Shown here: one piece after another, positions 10,104 through 22,555 of the stretch | Numbering within the stretch: position 1 is the first letter of the stretch | Layout of the letters: every line of letters starts with the position of its first letter | Assembly: GCA_016647705.1 (NCBI GenBank) | Contig: CM028326.1 | Location: forward strand, 4,960,001 to 5,024,000 | Direction of reading: 5' to 3' | DNA length: 64,000 nucleotides | Source of the DNA: Eucommia ulmoides | Lineage: Eukaryota > Streptophyta > Magnoliopsida > Garryales > Eucommiaceae | Position numbers and translations under genes: made by a program | The notes under the pieces: model-generated | Database searches by the model: none | Told to the model about the DNA's origin: nothing | What the model saw: the letters and a program-made list of their open reading frames with translations, nothing else

Positions 10104-12098
10104 GAGTTTTTTATTATTTAGTCCCTATTAGAGAGACCATTGAGTAAAAAGGCATTTTCAACTGTTCACTCACAATTCAAACCATACAGTACAACCAATT
10201 AAATTTTTGGTCCTTGGATAAAACAAAATAGGACGTGAAAAGACACATATACCACTCCCTATCATATTTACGTTAACTCTCTCTTTTTATGTCTGATTCA
10301 CAATCCTCACTCTCTCTCTCTAAACCTTACCCACTTTCACTCTCTCTTTCTAAACCCTACCCACAACAATATCAATGGGTTTCATATATAGATTCATATA
10401 TATATATACACACATAGTGTTCTTCCATGAAAAAATCTTCATTAACAATAATCTAACCACCACAACCATTCTCTCTCTCTCTCTCTCTGTGCAAGTTCTT
10501 AAAAGTTTTCAGAAATGGGTATTAGTTTTTGGCCATTTGTTTGGAGAAGTTGATGTCAAGCACTTCATTTGAAATGGAGATCTCACGTAAGGATTTTAAT
10601 GTGGAGGTCTGCAAGTTGTGGGGTTTTCACTCACTCTCTCTCTCTCTCTCTAGCTTCCCTCTCTCTTCCTCCCCCTTTTTCTCTTGGACTTTTATCAGAT
10701 CTGAAATTTCAGATCTGGAAGTTCCAGATCTGATAGGTGGTTCTGACAAAATTATTAACACCCAATGTCGCCGCCATTGCCGGAAATTGTAAGTTCCAGC
10801 AACTCCTCACTTCGTCGTTTTTTGGATCTGTGTTTGAGTGTTAATTTTATGTTAATGTTAATGTTTTTGCGTGATTTTTTCACATATTTTTCTAGACAAT
10901 ATTAAATGTGTTAACGTTAACACAAAGAAAAAAAAAATGTGCATTAACGTTAACGCAATCACAACCCAGCACATGTAACTTAATTGCATTAACGTTAACG
11001 CAATTATAATTTTAACCCTAATAACTAATTGCATTAACGTTAACGCAGTTACAAACCAGAACATGTAACTTACTTGCGTTAACGTTAACGCAATTACACC
11101 TCAGCCTAATAATTAATTGCGTTAACGTTAATGTATTTATAATCCAACTTATTTAACTTACTTGCGTTAAACGTTAACGCAATTACAACCCAACCCCATA
11201 ATTAATTGTGTCAACGTTAACGCAATTACAAACCAACACATGTAACTTACCTGCGTTAACGTTAACACAATTACATCCCAGCCCAATAATTAATTGCGTT
11301 AACATTAACGTATTTATAATCTAACTCATTTAACTTACTTACGTTAACGTTAACGCAATTATACCTCAACCCAATAATTAATTGCGTTAACGTTAACGTA
11401 TTTATAATCCAACTCATTTAACTTACTTGGATTAACGTTAACATAATTACAACCCACACATGTAACTTAATTGTATTAACGTTAACGCAATTACAATCTC
11501 AACCCCAATAAACCCCAATAACTAACTGTGTTAACGTTAACACAATTACAAACCAGCACATGTAACATATTTGCGTTATTGTTAACGCAATTACATTCCA
11601 GCCTAATAATTAATTGCGTTAACGTTAACGTATTTACAATCCAGCCTATTTAACTGATTTACGTTAACGTTAACACAATTACAACCCAACTCATAACTAA
11701 TTGCGTTAACGTTAACGCATTTACAATCCAACACATTCAACTTACTTGAGTTAACGTTAATGCACACAAGACAAAGCATGCACTATTGTAATAAATGCAT
11801 AATTACTGTAATAAATACAAAATTACTTTATGCTACAAGACAAAGCATGAACTATTTAATGTGAATATGTGCAATGGGTATTGCTTGTGTGTTTCACGTT
11901 AACGTTAACATCTCTGTTGTCCAATTTTGTCTTGTTGCATAAGACAAATGGCAGAATCGTAAATATTACTGAATAGAGTAACCAAAATACAGGGACTTTT
12001 TCCTAAAGAATTAGTGGGGTCTGAAAACTAAACTGACAATGTCAGGAGGTCTGAATCCTAACTAGCATCTCTACAAAGGACTAAAAAATGAAAATCCC
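10104..12098. mobile_element. Non-autonomous Mutator-like element 1 (1995 bp) with palindrome array
   Basis: Left end GAGTTTTTTATTATTTAGTCC and right end GGACTAAAAAATGAAAATCCC are inverted, and the 9-bp duplication TTATTTTTA occurs at 10095-10103 and 12099-12107; a 9-bp TSD is the Mutator signature. Copy A of the duplicated block shows the empty site near 5600. There is no transposase. The left third holds TC-rich, gene-like sequence including a stretch ATGTCGCCGCCATTGCCGG closed by a good splice donor GTAAGT (~10792), which could be a captured exon of unknown origin. The centre is the GTTAACGTTAAC array. A relative lies at 13490-18306 in the opposite orientation. Confidence 0.85.
10845..11770. 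repeat. Tandem array of GTTAACGTTAAC palindromes, ~44-bp period
   Basis: About 21 copies of the palindrome GCGTTAACGTTAACGC or close variants start near 10942, 10987, 11032, 11077, 11120, 11165 and so on to 11748, spaced 43-45 bp with one longer step near 11475-11529. The linkers alternate between types: one reads AATTACAAACCAGCACATG followed by TAACTTACTT, the other AATTACA(C)CTCAGCC then TAATAATTAATT, giving an approximately 88-bp higher-order unit. A further copy stands alone at ~11897. Related, irregular copies occur in the second Mutator-like element (13680-14150, 16910-17110). Function unknown. Confidence 0.9.
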
Positions 12099-12796
12099 TT
12101 ATTTTTAAGTGATGAATCCTTTTTATTTGTTTGATAAATACAAAATTTAAAGATTGTGTTTTTTTTTTTTTTTTTTTAATTTACATGAATACATTTAAAT
12201 TTTTATTGAACTCAAAATAATATGAAAAAAAACTCGAAAACAAAAAAATAAAATAAAAACACCAATAATATAGTAAAAAAAAACCAAATATTTGAATTAT
12301 TATAAGTCAATAATAAATAGAGTTCAACTAAAAAAATTAAATCTGAAAATTAAACAATTCAATTGCAATCCTCTCTCTCTCAAATTAATTATATGTACTG
12401 GAGGGGTTAAAATGTCTAAAAAAAAACAAAAAAAAAACAAATGACTGAGCCCATTAAATGCTGAAAAATTGAGTCAAGATCCTGTGAATGAAAATTTTAG
12501 GCCAATTAACTTAATTTTTTAAATGGCACTTTAATTAATTAAGTACTTTTAATCATATTTATCAAAAAAAATTATTTTATTAAATATTTAATATAATTAA
12601 TTTTTAGTGTTGAATTGTACAATTGAGTCAATTCAACGTGCTTGACTTTTGTTGGCTACTTTCCTATAGTGGTGGCTGTTGCTTTATTAGTTTGTTTTGG
12701 TAGAAAATGGGGACTGGTGCTTTATTAATTATTAGTGGAGCGCGATCTTTCTCAATTTAATCATTCTCTACAATACAAATATATGCTATTTTAAAG

Positions 12797-13232
12797 GTGA
12801 AATTTCATTTTTCTTCCTAGAATCCCCAAATTTATCAAATTGTATCAATATCGCAAAATAAGAAATGTAAAGAATGAATGGTTTTCATGTTAACTTCTAA
12901 TGGGATATTTTGTTACTCAACTAAACGTAAAACGTTTTTCTGAACAACGATTTAAGATTCTCCTCATTTTTCAATGGAATCGTTGTTAGAGAAAAAATAG
13001 ATAAAAATATTTTAAATTTAATGGATTGATGAAATGTCAAATATATTTTCATTAGAAGGTCACATGTTGAACACAATCCATTGTCCATCTAATATCATTA
13101 ACAATATTTTTAATTTTATAGAATTAAAACACATAAAAAACTTGAGGGACCAATTATGCAATTTGACGAATCTCAAGATTTACATAGACCCCCACCCCAT
13201 ACTTTAAGGACAAAAAATAAATTTTAAATATC
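12797..13232. mobile_element. MITE, ~430 bp (family copy 2)
   Basis: Same termini and internal landmarks as the MITE at 6265-6690, at the equivalent position of duplicated block B, so it was present before the duplication. It has no coding capacity. Confidence 0.65.
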
Positions 13233-14147
13233 ACAATAAATAAATAAATTTAATGTCCTTTAAAAAAATATTACTAAATATAAAAAGGGTTTATATCACT
13301 TACTTTCCCTATTTTTTTTTGTTAATCAGATACATCATCTGTCATTTTACAAATACCAGTTAACCCCTTACCATTTGTGGTTAAAGACCACTTAGTTCCC
13401 TTATAAGTAAAAAATTATTAAATTTTTTATTGTAAAGACAATTTTACCCTTAGTCATTTAAAAATAATTAAATAATTAAAAATAAAAATGGATAGTTAAT
13501 TTTTTAGTCTTCTAAAGATGGTGAATCTATAGAATAAGCCTTCAATTTAAATAATTAAGTTTTTAGTCTATATAGAATCTTTAGAAAAAATTTTCCTAAT
13601 ATTACCCCTAACTGTTAATTCTTATTTATGATTCTGCCATTTTATCTTATGTAACAAGACAAAAATATGCAACAGAACATTAACGTTAACGTAAATGTTG
13701 AAGCAATACATATTGTTTATATTACAAAACTACGATTTGAATTTCACATTAGCGTTAACGTATTTTTATATTCTTTTTGTGTGTGTTCGCGTTAACTCAA
13801 CTTCTCCATTTGTTTGTGTGTGTTAGCGTTAACATATCTTTATGTGTGTAAGTTAACGTTAACATGATCATACCATGTCTATTGTTTGTGTATTTTGGGT
13901 TCGATGTGCGTTAATTTTAACACATTTTCATCATCGGACTGTGGATTTTAGCGTTAACGTATTTTGCTTTTGGGGATTTTGTGCATTAACGTTAATGCAA
14001 TTTCATTTTTTTAGGTCCCATGTGTTTGTGATATTTTGTCTTTTTGAGTTGAATGTGCGTTAACGTTACTGAACATTTTTTGGGTCTCTATGTGTTAACG
14101 TCGACGCATTTTCATGTTTTGTGTGTGTGTGTGTGGTACCGTTAATG

Positions 14148-16880
14148 TGTAAGGCCCAAATCATAGTACGTGCGTAATTAATAGTTGCATTTTAAAGTAT
14201 TGAAAAATTTGGGGTAAATTTTGTTAATAAAAATCAAAATTAAAAGTTTAGGGGTCAAATTTAAAATTTAGAAAACATGGAAATTAAACTTGAGATTCAA
14301 ATTGATAATTAAAATAAAAAATTGAAAATAGTAAGGGTAAAATTATAATTTTAGAAACTTGTAAAAGTTGAAAATGATTAAAATAAGATATTAAAGGAAG
14401 TTGGGGGGGGGGGGGGGGAGGGGGGATGAAAGTGCATTTTAACTAAAGATTTTTTTATAAACACATATATACATGCATAAGTGCGTGTGTGCTGTGAGAT
14501 CGGCCGGCGAGAACAGAAGAATGGGAAGAGGGGCGACGTGGCGTGAGGAGATCCAAAATCCACTCACCATTTACATGCATATAAATACCCCCCTACATAG
14601 TTATGATCAGGAAAATCTCAAAGCAAAATCAGAAAATTCAGAGAAGAGAGAGAGAGGACCGGAGGTGGGCGTCGTCGGGCTGTTTGTGATCTCCGGTAGG
14701 CGTGGTTTCTGTTCTGATCGGCCGGCGATTGTGGGAATGTGAGAGGGTGTGATCATCACTACCGTGTTCAGGGATTGGGTGAGGGTGTGCGTGTGACTGG
14801 ACGGGGGTGTTCCTCTATTTTGATCATCATGAGTGTGTGTGGGTGTTTTGGTCTGTCATCCGGAGGCGGTGGGTTCCGACGTGGGTGTGATCTTCGCAGT
14901 CTTGCTCGACGGTGTGGGTGTGTTTATCGTCATTGGGTAAGTGCGTGTGTTTTTGCTTGTCGATCGCGTGTGTGCGTGGGTAGGTGCTCTGTTTCGTTTC
15001 ATCGTTCTGTGGGTGTGTTGTCGACGGCGATTGTGGGCTGTGCATGTGTTATGTTTGTGTATGAATGCTCTGTTTTGATCAGTTACGTGGGTGTACGTGT
15101 ATCTGTGTAATCAGTATACATGGTGGTGTGTGGTGGTCGCCGGAGTTGTCGCCGAAAAGTTAGAGAGAGAGCAGTGAGTGTGTGTGTGTGTGTGGACAAT
15201 CGACAGTGCATAGGGGTAGACGTAGAAGTATGTGGGTTCGTTTGTCTGGAGGTGCGTGTGTTCGGTTGGTGGGACGACGAGGCTTGATCGACGGCGAGAT
15301 CTCGTCGACGGCAGCGAGACAGCAAAACAGAAAACAGAAAACAGAAATGCAAAACAAAAAAAGGAAAAAGGGAAGAAGAAAAAGAAATAAAAAAAAAAAA
15401 ATGAAAAAGTACACAAACACCCCAATAAAAATCCAAAAATTTATCTCGCGGCCGCCGAACGATTTGGAGCAGGTAAAATCTAAATCGATTACCATTATTG
15501 TTAAATTGAATTATTAGCAAACGGTATTATAATTTGGAATCGTTAATTGTAATAATTTTTGTCACCGTCCATATTTACAAATGCGTACAATAATTATTAA
15601 CGAATATATATATATATATATATATACATATATGTATATATGTATGTATATGTATATGATGAAAAATGGTTGTAGTTGAATTAAATGATTTCAAAATGAT
15701 ATGGATCAAGCAGGTTTCTGGGCGAATTGAGAAAAATGGATTTTTGATGAATTGTGTTGGTTTCGAAAAGACGTTGAAAATATTTTTTTTGGGTGAAATT
15801 TGGTGATTTTAAAAGAGAGTGGAAAATATATATTTTTTCTAAATATGTATGGTTTTCAAAAAAATAATAATAAATAAAAATAAAAAGTGAAAAAGTGGTT
15901 CTGGTAAAATCAGACGTTTCCTTTTAAAAGAATGTGAGAAATATGATTTTCGGATAAAAAGTCGATTTTTGGAAAAAAAGATGTGGATGTGTGATCTGAC
16001 GATATCATTACGTTGTGATTTGATGATGATGTTATTAATTTGACGATGTTATTGTTTTGACGATGCCATAGTATTTATCCGCTTCGGCGGAGTGATGTTA
16101 TTTGCTTCAGCGAAGTGATATTTATCTGCTTCGGCAGAGTGATGTTAGACGTTTATACTACGCAGTGATTATCTGTTTCGGCGGAGTGATGAGTGTCCGT
16201 TAGGAAGGCAAATCCTACGGATGGTACGGTACCATTGCAACTCCCGATCGTGAGGTTAAAACGATCATTAGGGCTAGCTAGTATGTGTGTTTGAGTTGTG
16301 TGCTTAAAAAATATGTTTGAGATGTGTGCTTGAGATGTGGTGTTTTACGTATATTGGTTGATTTGATATTTATTATCATGATGATTAGTATGATTTTTAT
16401 ATTAGTTGGATTTGAATGGAATTTAATTATGTCGCTTTATTTTTTCCTACTTATATACTGGGGATTTTACGAGCTATGTGGTATTTATAAACTTACGCTT
16501 GATCCATTTAGATGTTGTAGAATGAGTTTTTATTATTAAAAATATTTTTACTAAGAAGGCAGTACACTCGCAGGTAAAGCAGTTATGTGTCTATCCTCTA
16601 CTGGCGCTAGGTAGAGTCCTACGATGGAGTTGTGTGGAGAGTTGAGATGAGCTTTATAAAGCGAACCTGTAAGGGGTTCATGGTATTATATTTTGCTATT
16701 AGTATATCTGGGGAACAGGTGTGTTCTCATAACAGAAATATGTATACCTTCATATAGATGATGGTTTATTTATATATATGCATATTGTCATGTAATAGAT
16801 GGTTGGTTGGTTGTTTTCGGTGATGTCATGATGTCGTCACGCCAGCCCGGGATATCGGCATTTCAAGACGGGTGGTGACA
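14148..16880. mobile_element. Giant solo LTR, 2.7 kb (Ty3-gypsy-like)
   Basis: Starts TGTAAGGCCCAAATC and ends GGGTGGTGACA, with the 5-bp duplication TAATG at 14143-14147 and 16881-16885. It splits the GTTAACGTTAAC-bearing part of Mutator-like element 2. Inside are a poly-G run (14402-14419), a GT-rich region with spurious open frames on both strands (14740-15520), a (TA)n run near 15608, a minisatellite of CTTCGGCGGAGTGATG units (16078-16195) and the block AACTCCCGATCGTGAGGT at ~16239. That last block recurs near 39461 in a second decayed LTR. Length and ends suit long LTRs of chromovirus-type gypsy elements; no internal coding domain remains to prove it. Confidence 0.82.
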
Positions 16881-17599
16881 TAATGCATCTTCCACATCTA
16901 CTTGCGTGTGTTAGCGTTAACGTATCTTTATTTTTTGGAGTTTTGTGTGTTAAAGTTAACATGATCGTGCTGTATATGCTGTTTGTGTGTTTGGATTGGG
17001 TGTGCTTTAACATTAATGAATATTTTTTGGGTCACTCTGTGTTAATATTAACGTATTTTCATATTGTCTGAAAATCCATATGTGAAAAAATCACGCAAAC
17101 ACCAACGTTAATGTAAAAATGAATACCCCTCCACATCCACCACCATTCATATTCCCACCATCATTACCACCAGCACCATCTCCGAACCATCAATGTTTGA
17201 GAACGATCATAACACATTGGGGCAATCGTAGTAATCGTCATTGAGCTGAGACAGAGAATTTCTTGGATCTATTTTTGCATTTATCGTGCCCAAAGATGTT
17301 GTATAATACTTCTCATCTGCACTCATCAAACAACTACATCAACCAGAGATATACAAAAACTAAGACGCATACACAATGATTGAAGGAAACAACATTGAAT
17401 CAAAAGAAAGATAAAATTGAAGACCTTCAGAAACAACTCCAAGTAGGGATTTGGAAGATATAGAAGCCGATCCGCAAATTGAAGATGCGAGAATTATCAA
17501 AGACGATAAGAACAATGCTACTCGTAGATCTATTTTTTGGACAACAAAAATTGCAAATCTCGATTCTGAACAAGATGGAGTGAGGTTTAGGTACACATA

Positions 17600-17724
17600 G
17601 TAGTATCTTTAGCAGTTGGCCAGATTCGAACTTGCTCGATCATCCTCACCACCTCCTCTATGGTCGGCCTCATGTCGGGAACCCTAGCAACACACACCAT
17701 CCTGATCTGAAGCATCTGCACCAT
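17600..17724 (-). pseudogene. Captured LRR receptor-like kinase C-terminal fragment
   Basis: Minus-strand translation from 17724 gives [20 protein letters not shown] then [13 protein letters not shown]. This is the end of the kinase domain (subdomain XI, with the conserved arginine in DMRP) of plant LRR receptor-like kinases of the At5g58300/At3g08680 kind. Nothing of the ATP-binding or catalytic loop is present and the reading frame degrades after TAKD. It lies inside Mutator-like element 2, which suggests gene-fragment capture. The adjoining ~17360-17596 and 17800-18100 regions look gene-derived (TC-rich leader-like, moderate GC) but I cannot identify them. Confidence 0.72.
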
Positions 17725-18315
17725 ATGATTTTGTGCTTTTAGATCTGATTTTTCAAATATGTAAATCCATATCTGAGAGAGAAAAAAAAAATGGTTTTGT
17801 GAGATTCAAGTGAGGCCGCGATAGTTGATCAAGGAGGCTGTAAAGGCGGCGAGGGTCTAAATGGTTGAACGATCACAGATCTACTAGGGTGGGTTGTGTA
17901 CCTGGTGATGGAGATTGAATGGGGTGCAAGGGAGCGTTGAGAAAAACAGCGAAGTTTTTTTGGAGGCGGGGCAACGGTCAATGGACGATGATAGATTCAG
18001 TGATGGAGGCTAGGGATTTGACAGACTGAAGCGAAGAGCTACGGTTTTAGGGTAGAGAGAGAGAGAGATGGGTTAGGGTTTGGAGAGAGGTTAAAGAGGA
18101 TAAAAAAATAGAGATAATGTTAAAGTAAATGAGAGAAAGAGAGGGTTTTGTTTAAGGGATATTTGTGTCTTTTTATGACTTTTTTCTATCTGCTAAGGAC
18201 AAAAAATTTAATTGGTTGTACCTAGAGGTATGAGTTCTAAACAAATTGTTCAAAAGTATTTTTCTCTATATGATCTCTTGAAAGATGACTAAATAATAAA
18301 AACCTTAATTAAAAT

Positions 18316-18740
18316 ACATAAATCCCTACCCGACGGATTTGTGCCTTGAACTCGCCATGCACCCACATTCACCAATCCACAACTTTTACCATCACCATCA
18401 CTATCACCACTACCTAATGTCAATTTCACCATGGGCGGCGCATATGTCACAGTGGCGTATGTTTTGATTTGGCAGAATCTTCCTTACAGGTCAAGGGATT
18501 CCAACAACAAGTTTAGTCTCTCGGGTTTTCCCGAGTCCCGGCACTTTCATATCTCATAGCTCTACCAGTTTCTCAGAGCCGCCGATGGGATCGATCAATG
18601 GTCTCTATTATTTCAGCCACAAATTTCTCTTGATGGGCTCTTTTGGGTGGTTATGTAATACGGTTGATGAGATTGAGCCACTGGGTTTGGAAATCCTCCA
18701 ACGATATACTAATCTTTCGATTTGGTGCATTGGACTTCTT
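18316..18740 (+). pseudogene. UDP-glycosyltransferase (UGT92-like) gene fragment B
   Basis: Homologous to fragment A at 7150-8425 but without the solo LTR, so the N-terminal-like piece (GACGGATTTGTGCCTTGAAC...) runs directly into IWQNLPYRSRDSN. It contains further frameshifts and stops, and is cut at ~18740 by the truncated end of the reverse copia element. The remaining part of the block reappears at 26269. Confidence 0.72.
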
Positions 18741-20650
18741 TAATGGCCTTTCAATGCCATCTACCACACGTAGCCTAGTGATAAAGTTCTGTAACCATAT
18801 TCCGTGATTAGACGCCTCATAGCAAGCAATATATTTCGCTGTCATGGTTGAAGAAGCTATGAGAGTTTGCTTAGCAGACTTTCATGAGATAGCTCATCCA
18901 ACCAACATAAAGATGTAGCCTGATGTGGAGCGTTTGCTATTCTAGCATCCTGCAAAATCGGAGTCAAAGAACTCGATAATATCTAAATTGTATGATCTTC
19001 GATAAGTGAGCATGTAGTCTTTTATTCTCCTCAAATAACGCATCATGCATTTGGCTGGCTTCCAATATTGTATGCCCAGATCACTCAAGTATCTGTCCAA
19101 AGCTCCCACTATAAATGCTATGCTGGGACAAGTACAGACTTGAGCGTACATTAGACTCTCTACTGCCGACGTATAAGGAATCTTCTGCATCACTTTCCTT
19201 TCAAGATCATTATTGGGGCACTGATTGAGACTAAACTTGTCTCCTTTAACCACGGGCATATCTCCTAGTTTACTATCTTTTATGTCGAATCTACTCAGAA
19301 CCTTATCGATATAGCCTTTTTTGTGATAACCCAAGAATACATCGAAAACGATATCTCAGTATCTGGATACCTAAGACAAAATAGGCGTTACCAAAGATCT
19401 TTTATCTCGAATTTCTTCGTCAAAAAATTTCTTGGTTTCATGCAACAAGCCTATATTGCTGCTAGCGAGTAGAATATCATTGGTATATAATATCAGGAAG
19501 ATATATTTACTCCTAAACTTGTGATATACAAAGTCATCAACAACATTCTCCTCAAAATCGTATGAGGTGATGACTTGATGAAACTTGTGATACCATTGAC
19601 GGGAAGTTTGTTTGAGATCATAGATGGATTTCTTCAATTTACAGACCACAGACTTTGGATCTCCTGATACAAAGTTTTCTGCCTCTACCATACAAATCGT
19701 CTCGTCAATATCTCCATTGAGAAACACAGTCTTGATATCCATCTAATGCAGTTCTAGATAAAAATGAGCTAGCAGTGTCATTACGGTTCTGAAAGAGTCT
19801 TTCGAAAGTACCGGAGTGAAAGTCTCTTCGTAGTCTATGCCTTCCTTCTGAGTAAAGTCTTTGGTGACTAAACAAGCTTTATATCTCTCGATGTTACCCT
19901 TCGAACCCTTCTTGATTTTAAATATCCATTTACAACCAATGAGCTTCGCACTTTCAGGTAACTCGATAAGATCTCAAACGTTATTGTCTTTCATGGATTT
20001 CAACTCATCCTACATGACATCAATCCACTTGTGAAAGTCAAAACTGCACATGACTTAACAGAAGTTGATTGAGTCATCATCTGTTAAACCAACACCATTC
20101 TTATGTTCTTGGAGAAAGACTATATGTTCATCCGAAATTGCACCTCTCCTCTCCTTAGTGGATCTCCTTAATGACACTTCTTGAGATTGTTGAGTTTGTT
20201 CTATAGATTGTGTTTGAGGAAGAATCTCATTGTTGTCTTGATCCTGAACAATGTTAGGAATAAGAGCCTAAGCCTGGACATTATTATCTAGAGTTGGAAC
20301 TGTGCCTTTAACAACAATAGGTATAGAAACCTGATCACTATCAATAATAGGTTCCTCTTCGAAGAAAAATGTGTCTTGAACAACAATAGGTACAGAGACC
20401 TGATCGCCGTCAATAGCAAATTCTTCTACAAAGACAACATTCCTTATATTTCATTCTCCTTCAAACTCAACACCCTCAAGGAATCTCGCATTTCCCGTTT
20501 CAAAAAGGATCTTGATGTGGGATCGTAAAACTTGTAGCCCCGAGAGTGTTCAACATAACCAACAAAATAACAATTAACCGTCCTTGAATCCAATTTTCTT
20601 TCATGTGGCCTATAAGGTCGTGCCTCAGCCAAATGTGCAAATGCCTAATG
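18740..20650 (-). pseudogene. Copia reverse transcriptase and RNase H, decayed
   Basis: Pieces in several frames: the end of the integrase C-terminal region (LDSRTVNCYFVGYVEHSRGY, 20444-20632), a stop-broken RT N-terminus (20060-19745), MDIKTVFLNGDIDETICMVE (19371-19742) and, further on, LYTNDILLASSNIG, where the active-site box normally reads YVDD and here reads YTND. RNase H starts MTAKYIACYEASNHGIWLQN (18651-18845) and is cut after VDGIERPLK. Several stops and frameshifts are present. The forward copy at 32461-33843 keeps YVDD. Confidence 0.85.
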
Positions 20651-20659
20651 CTAGGCTTT

Positions 20660-21147
20660 TTACCTGTTCAAAGCTTATAGGGGGTTTTGGCAACTGCTTT
20701 GCTGGGTACCCTGTTAAGAATGTACATTGCGATCTTTAAAGCTTCTCCCCAAAGTGACTCTGGCAAAGAGAAATGACTAATCATACTCCTCACCATATTC
20801 TTAAGAGTCCGGTTTTGTCGCTCTGCAACACTGTTTATGCTGGATTTGCCCGGCATGGTGTATTGCGGAACAATTCCACATTTATTGAGGAAAATTACGA
20901 AGGGTCATGGACATTGTTCTTTTGATCTGTTATTTCTCATGTAGTATTTACCACCATGGTTCGATTTAACAGCATTAATTTTCTTTCCAAGTTGAAGTTT
21001 AACATCAACTTTGAAAGACTTGAAAACGTCCAAGGATTGAGATTTCTCATGAATTAAATATAGATACCCATAATGAGAGTAGTCGTCTATGAACGTGTTA
21101 AAATACTATTATCCATTCCATGAAGCCAAAGGAAATGGACCACAAAC

Positions 21148-21206
<59 letters not shown>

Positions 21207-21520
21207 TTCTAAGACATTTGTAGCTTTCTCGGCACTCAATTTTCTGTCGTTTGTTTGTTTCCCCTTGATGCACTTAATACAGACTTGAAAGTCTATTAAA
21301 TCTAGAGGTTCAAAAATTCCATCCAACACAAGCCTCTGAATTATCTGTTTAGAGATATGACCTAAACGCTTGTGCCATAAAGTGGCAGAATTCTCAATTA
21401 ATTTTCGCTTTGTACTACATGAACTTGTTTGCAGTATTTTGTCATAGGAACTAATGTCAAGCATATATAGATTATCAATTAAAGAACTAAAAATAATAAA
21501 ATTTGAACTTTGATAGAGAC
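20660..21520 (-). pseudogene. Copia GAG-pre-integrase and integrase core, decayed
   Basis: SATLWHKRLGHISKQIIQRL (21150-21520 region) is the HHCC-type zinc-binding GAG_pre-integrs domain, with the CIKCIKGK end. The integrase core follows with breaks: residues around [20 protein letters not shown] and [20 protein letters not shown] (20668-20856). A (TA)n expansion at 21150-21201 sits between the two. Confidence 0.82.
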
Positions 21521-21522
21521 TA

Positions 21523-22204
21523 TGTAACGACCCAATTTTCCAGAACCACGACGCAGTTTTTCTCCTTGGAGAATTAACACTAAAATAAAATGGACCAATA
21601 TTCATTACATAAAATCGGAGAAATTTTATCAATATTTTATTCTATAAAAATCTGACAAATTTTACAGCGACAACGATAATTATAATTATTGAATTATCGT
21701 GTCGATTTTACAACCGTAAATAATAAATAAAAGTATTACAAATTAAATAAAAATTCAAATAAAATTCATGATACAGTTTCATTCTCACCGACCCTGCAAT
21801 CAAAATTGTGGGGTTGTAAGTCAACGCTCAATTGAATTTTAACCCCTCTAATACGTGCATTTAATTAACACAACAGATAAACACATAAATGTGTATCGCA
21901 CATAATTTTTACATTATAGTCCTAAATATTTCACGAAAATTAACAGTTAAAAATTAACGACAACTTCCGCATGAATCACATACTAAAGAGAGAGAGATTA
22001 AATACAAATATTAAAAGAGTTAGAAATTCTACAAGAAATCTGAAACCGAAATCTCAATTAAAATATATTCTTCGCATAAAAACATTCAAGATCCTATAAA
22101 CTGTAACTTTTATTTGATATTAATATGATCATCCCGATTATTATCTGTCATAGTCCCAAATGATGATGTATATTTTACGCCCGTACCTTCAGGCACAGGT
22201 TATA

Positions 22205-22273
<69 letters not shown>

Positions 22274-22296
22274 ATCAACATGTGGCCGCTATAATT

Positions 22297-22331
<35 letters not shown>

Positions 22332-22555
22332 CTTTTAATTATTAGCCACACATTTGGAACTTACATATTAAGGTTTTGAAAAATTACACTTAATACCCTA
22401 CAATTATAAAATAATTCATATTAAATCCAACAATTACACTTATCTCTCCAAAATTTATCAAATGTTATTTATACCATAAATTTGCAAAACAAACCCGAAA
22501 ATATTAATTTATATAAAATAAAAAATTTAAAAATAAATTTTTTGGGGGTATTACA
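21523..22555 (-). mobile_element. Solo LTR, ~1.03 kb, nested in the copia element
   Basis: The plus strand starts TGTAACGACCC and ends GGGGGTATTACA. Flanks are GACTA (21518-21522) and AACTA (22556-22560), four of five bases matching. The forward copia copy continues across the equivalent place (near 31150) without it. Contains a 60-bp (TA)n run (22210-22271) followed by poly-T (22300-22327). Ends fit Ty3-gypsy-type LTRs; probably the minus strand is the sense strand (TGTAATACCCC...GGGTCGTTACA). Confidence 0.78.

Larger units (their letters stand above)
13490..18306. mobile_element. Mutator-like element 2, inverted relative of element 1, with captured kinase fragment
   Basis: Its right end, read on the minus strand, is AAGGTTTTTATTATTTAGTC, matching the left end of element 1 over the terminal ~20 bp; subterminal TACAACCAATTAAATTTTTTG and AAAAGACACA also match. 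Its left side shares GATTCTGCCATTT, ACAAGACAAAA and the GTTAACGTTAAC motif with the right side of element 1. Flanks AATAAAAAT (13481-13489) and AATTAAAAT (18307-18315) agree at 8 of 9 positions. After removing the solo LTR (14148-16880) it is ~2.1 kb, close to element 1. No transposase. It carries a receptor-kinase exon fragment, so it fits the Pack-MULE class. Confidence 0.78.

Noticed and set aside
10845-11770. CRISPR-like look of regularly spaced palindromes
   Set aside because: The linkers are themselves repeats of a few types, the host is a plant, and there are no cas genes; it is a tandem repeat in a Mutator-like element.
14402-14425. G-run as a functional G-quadruplex
   Set aside because: A single homopolymer run in an LTR; nothing else supports function and length may be a sequencing artefact.
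14739-15520. Frames up to 145 codons on both strands in GT/AC-rich DNA
   Set aside because: Low-complexity translation inside the 2.7-kb solo LTR; no domain, start context or codon pattern.
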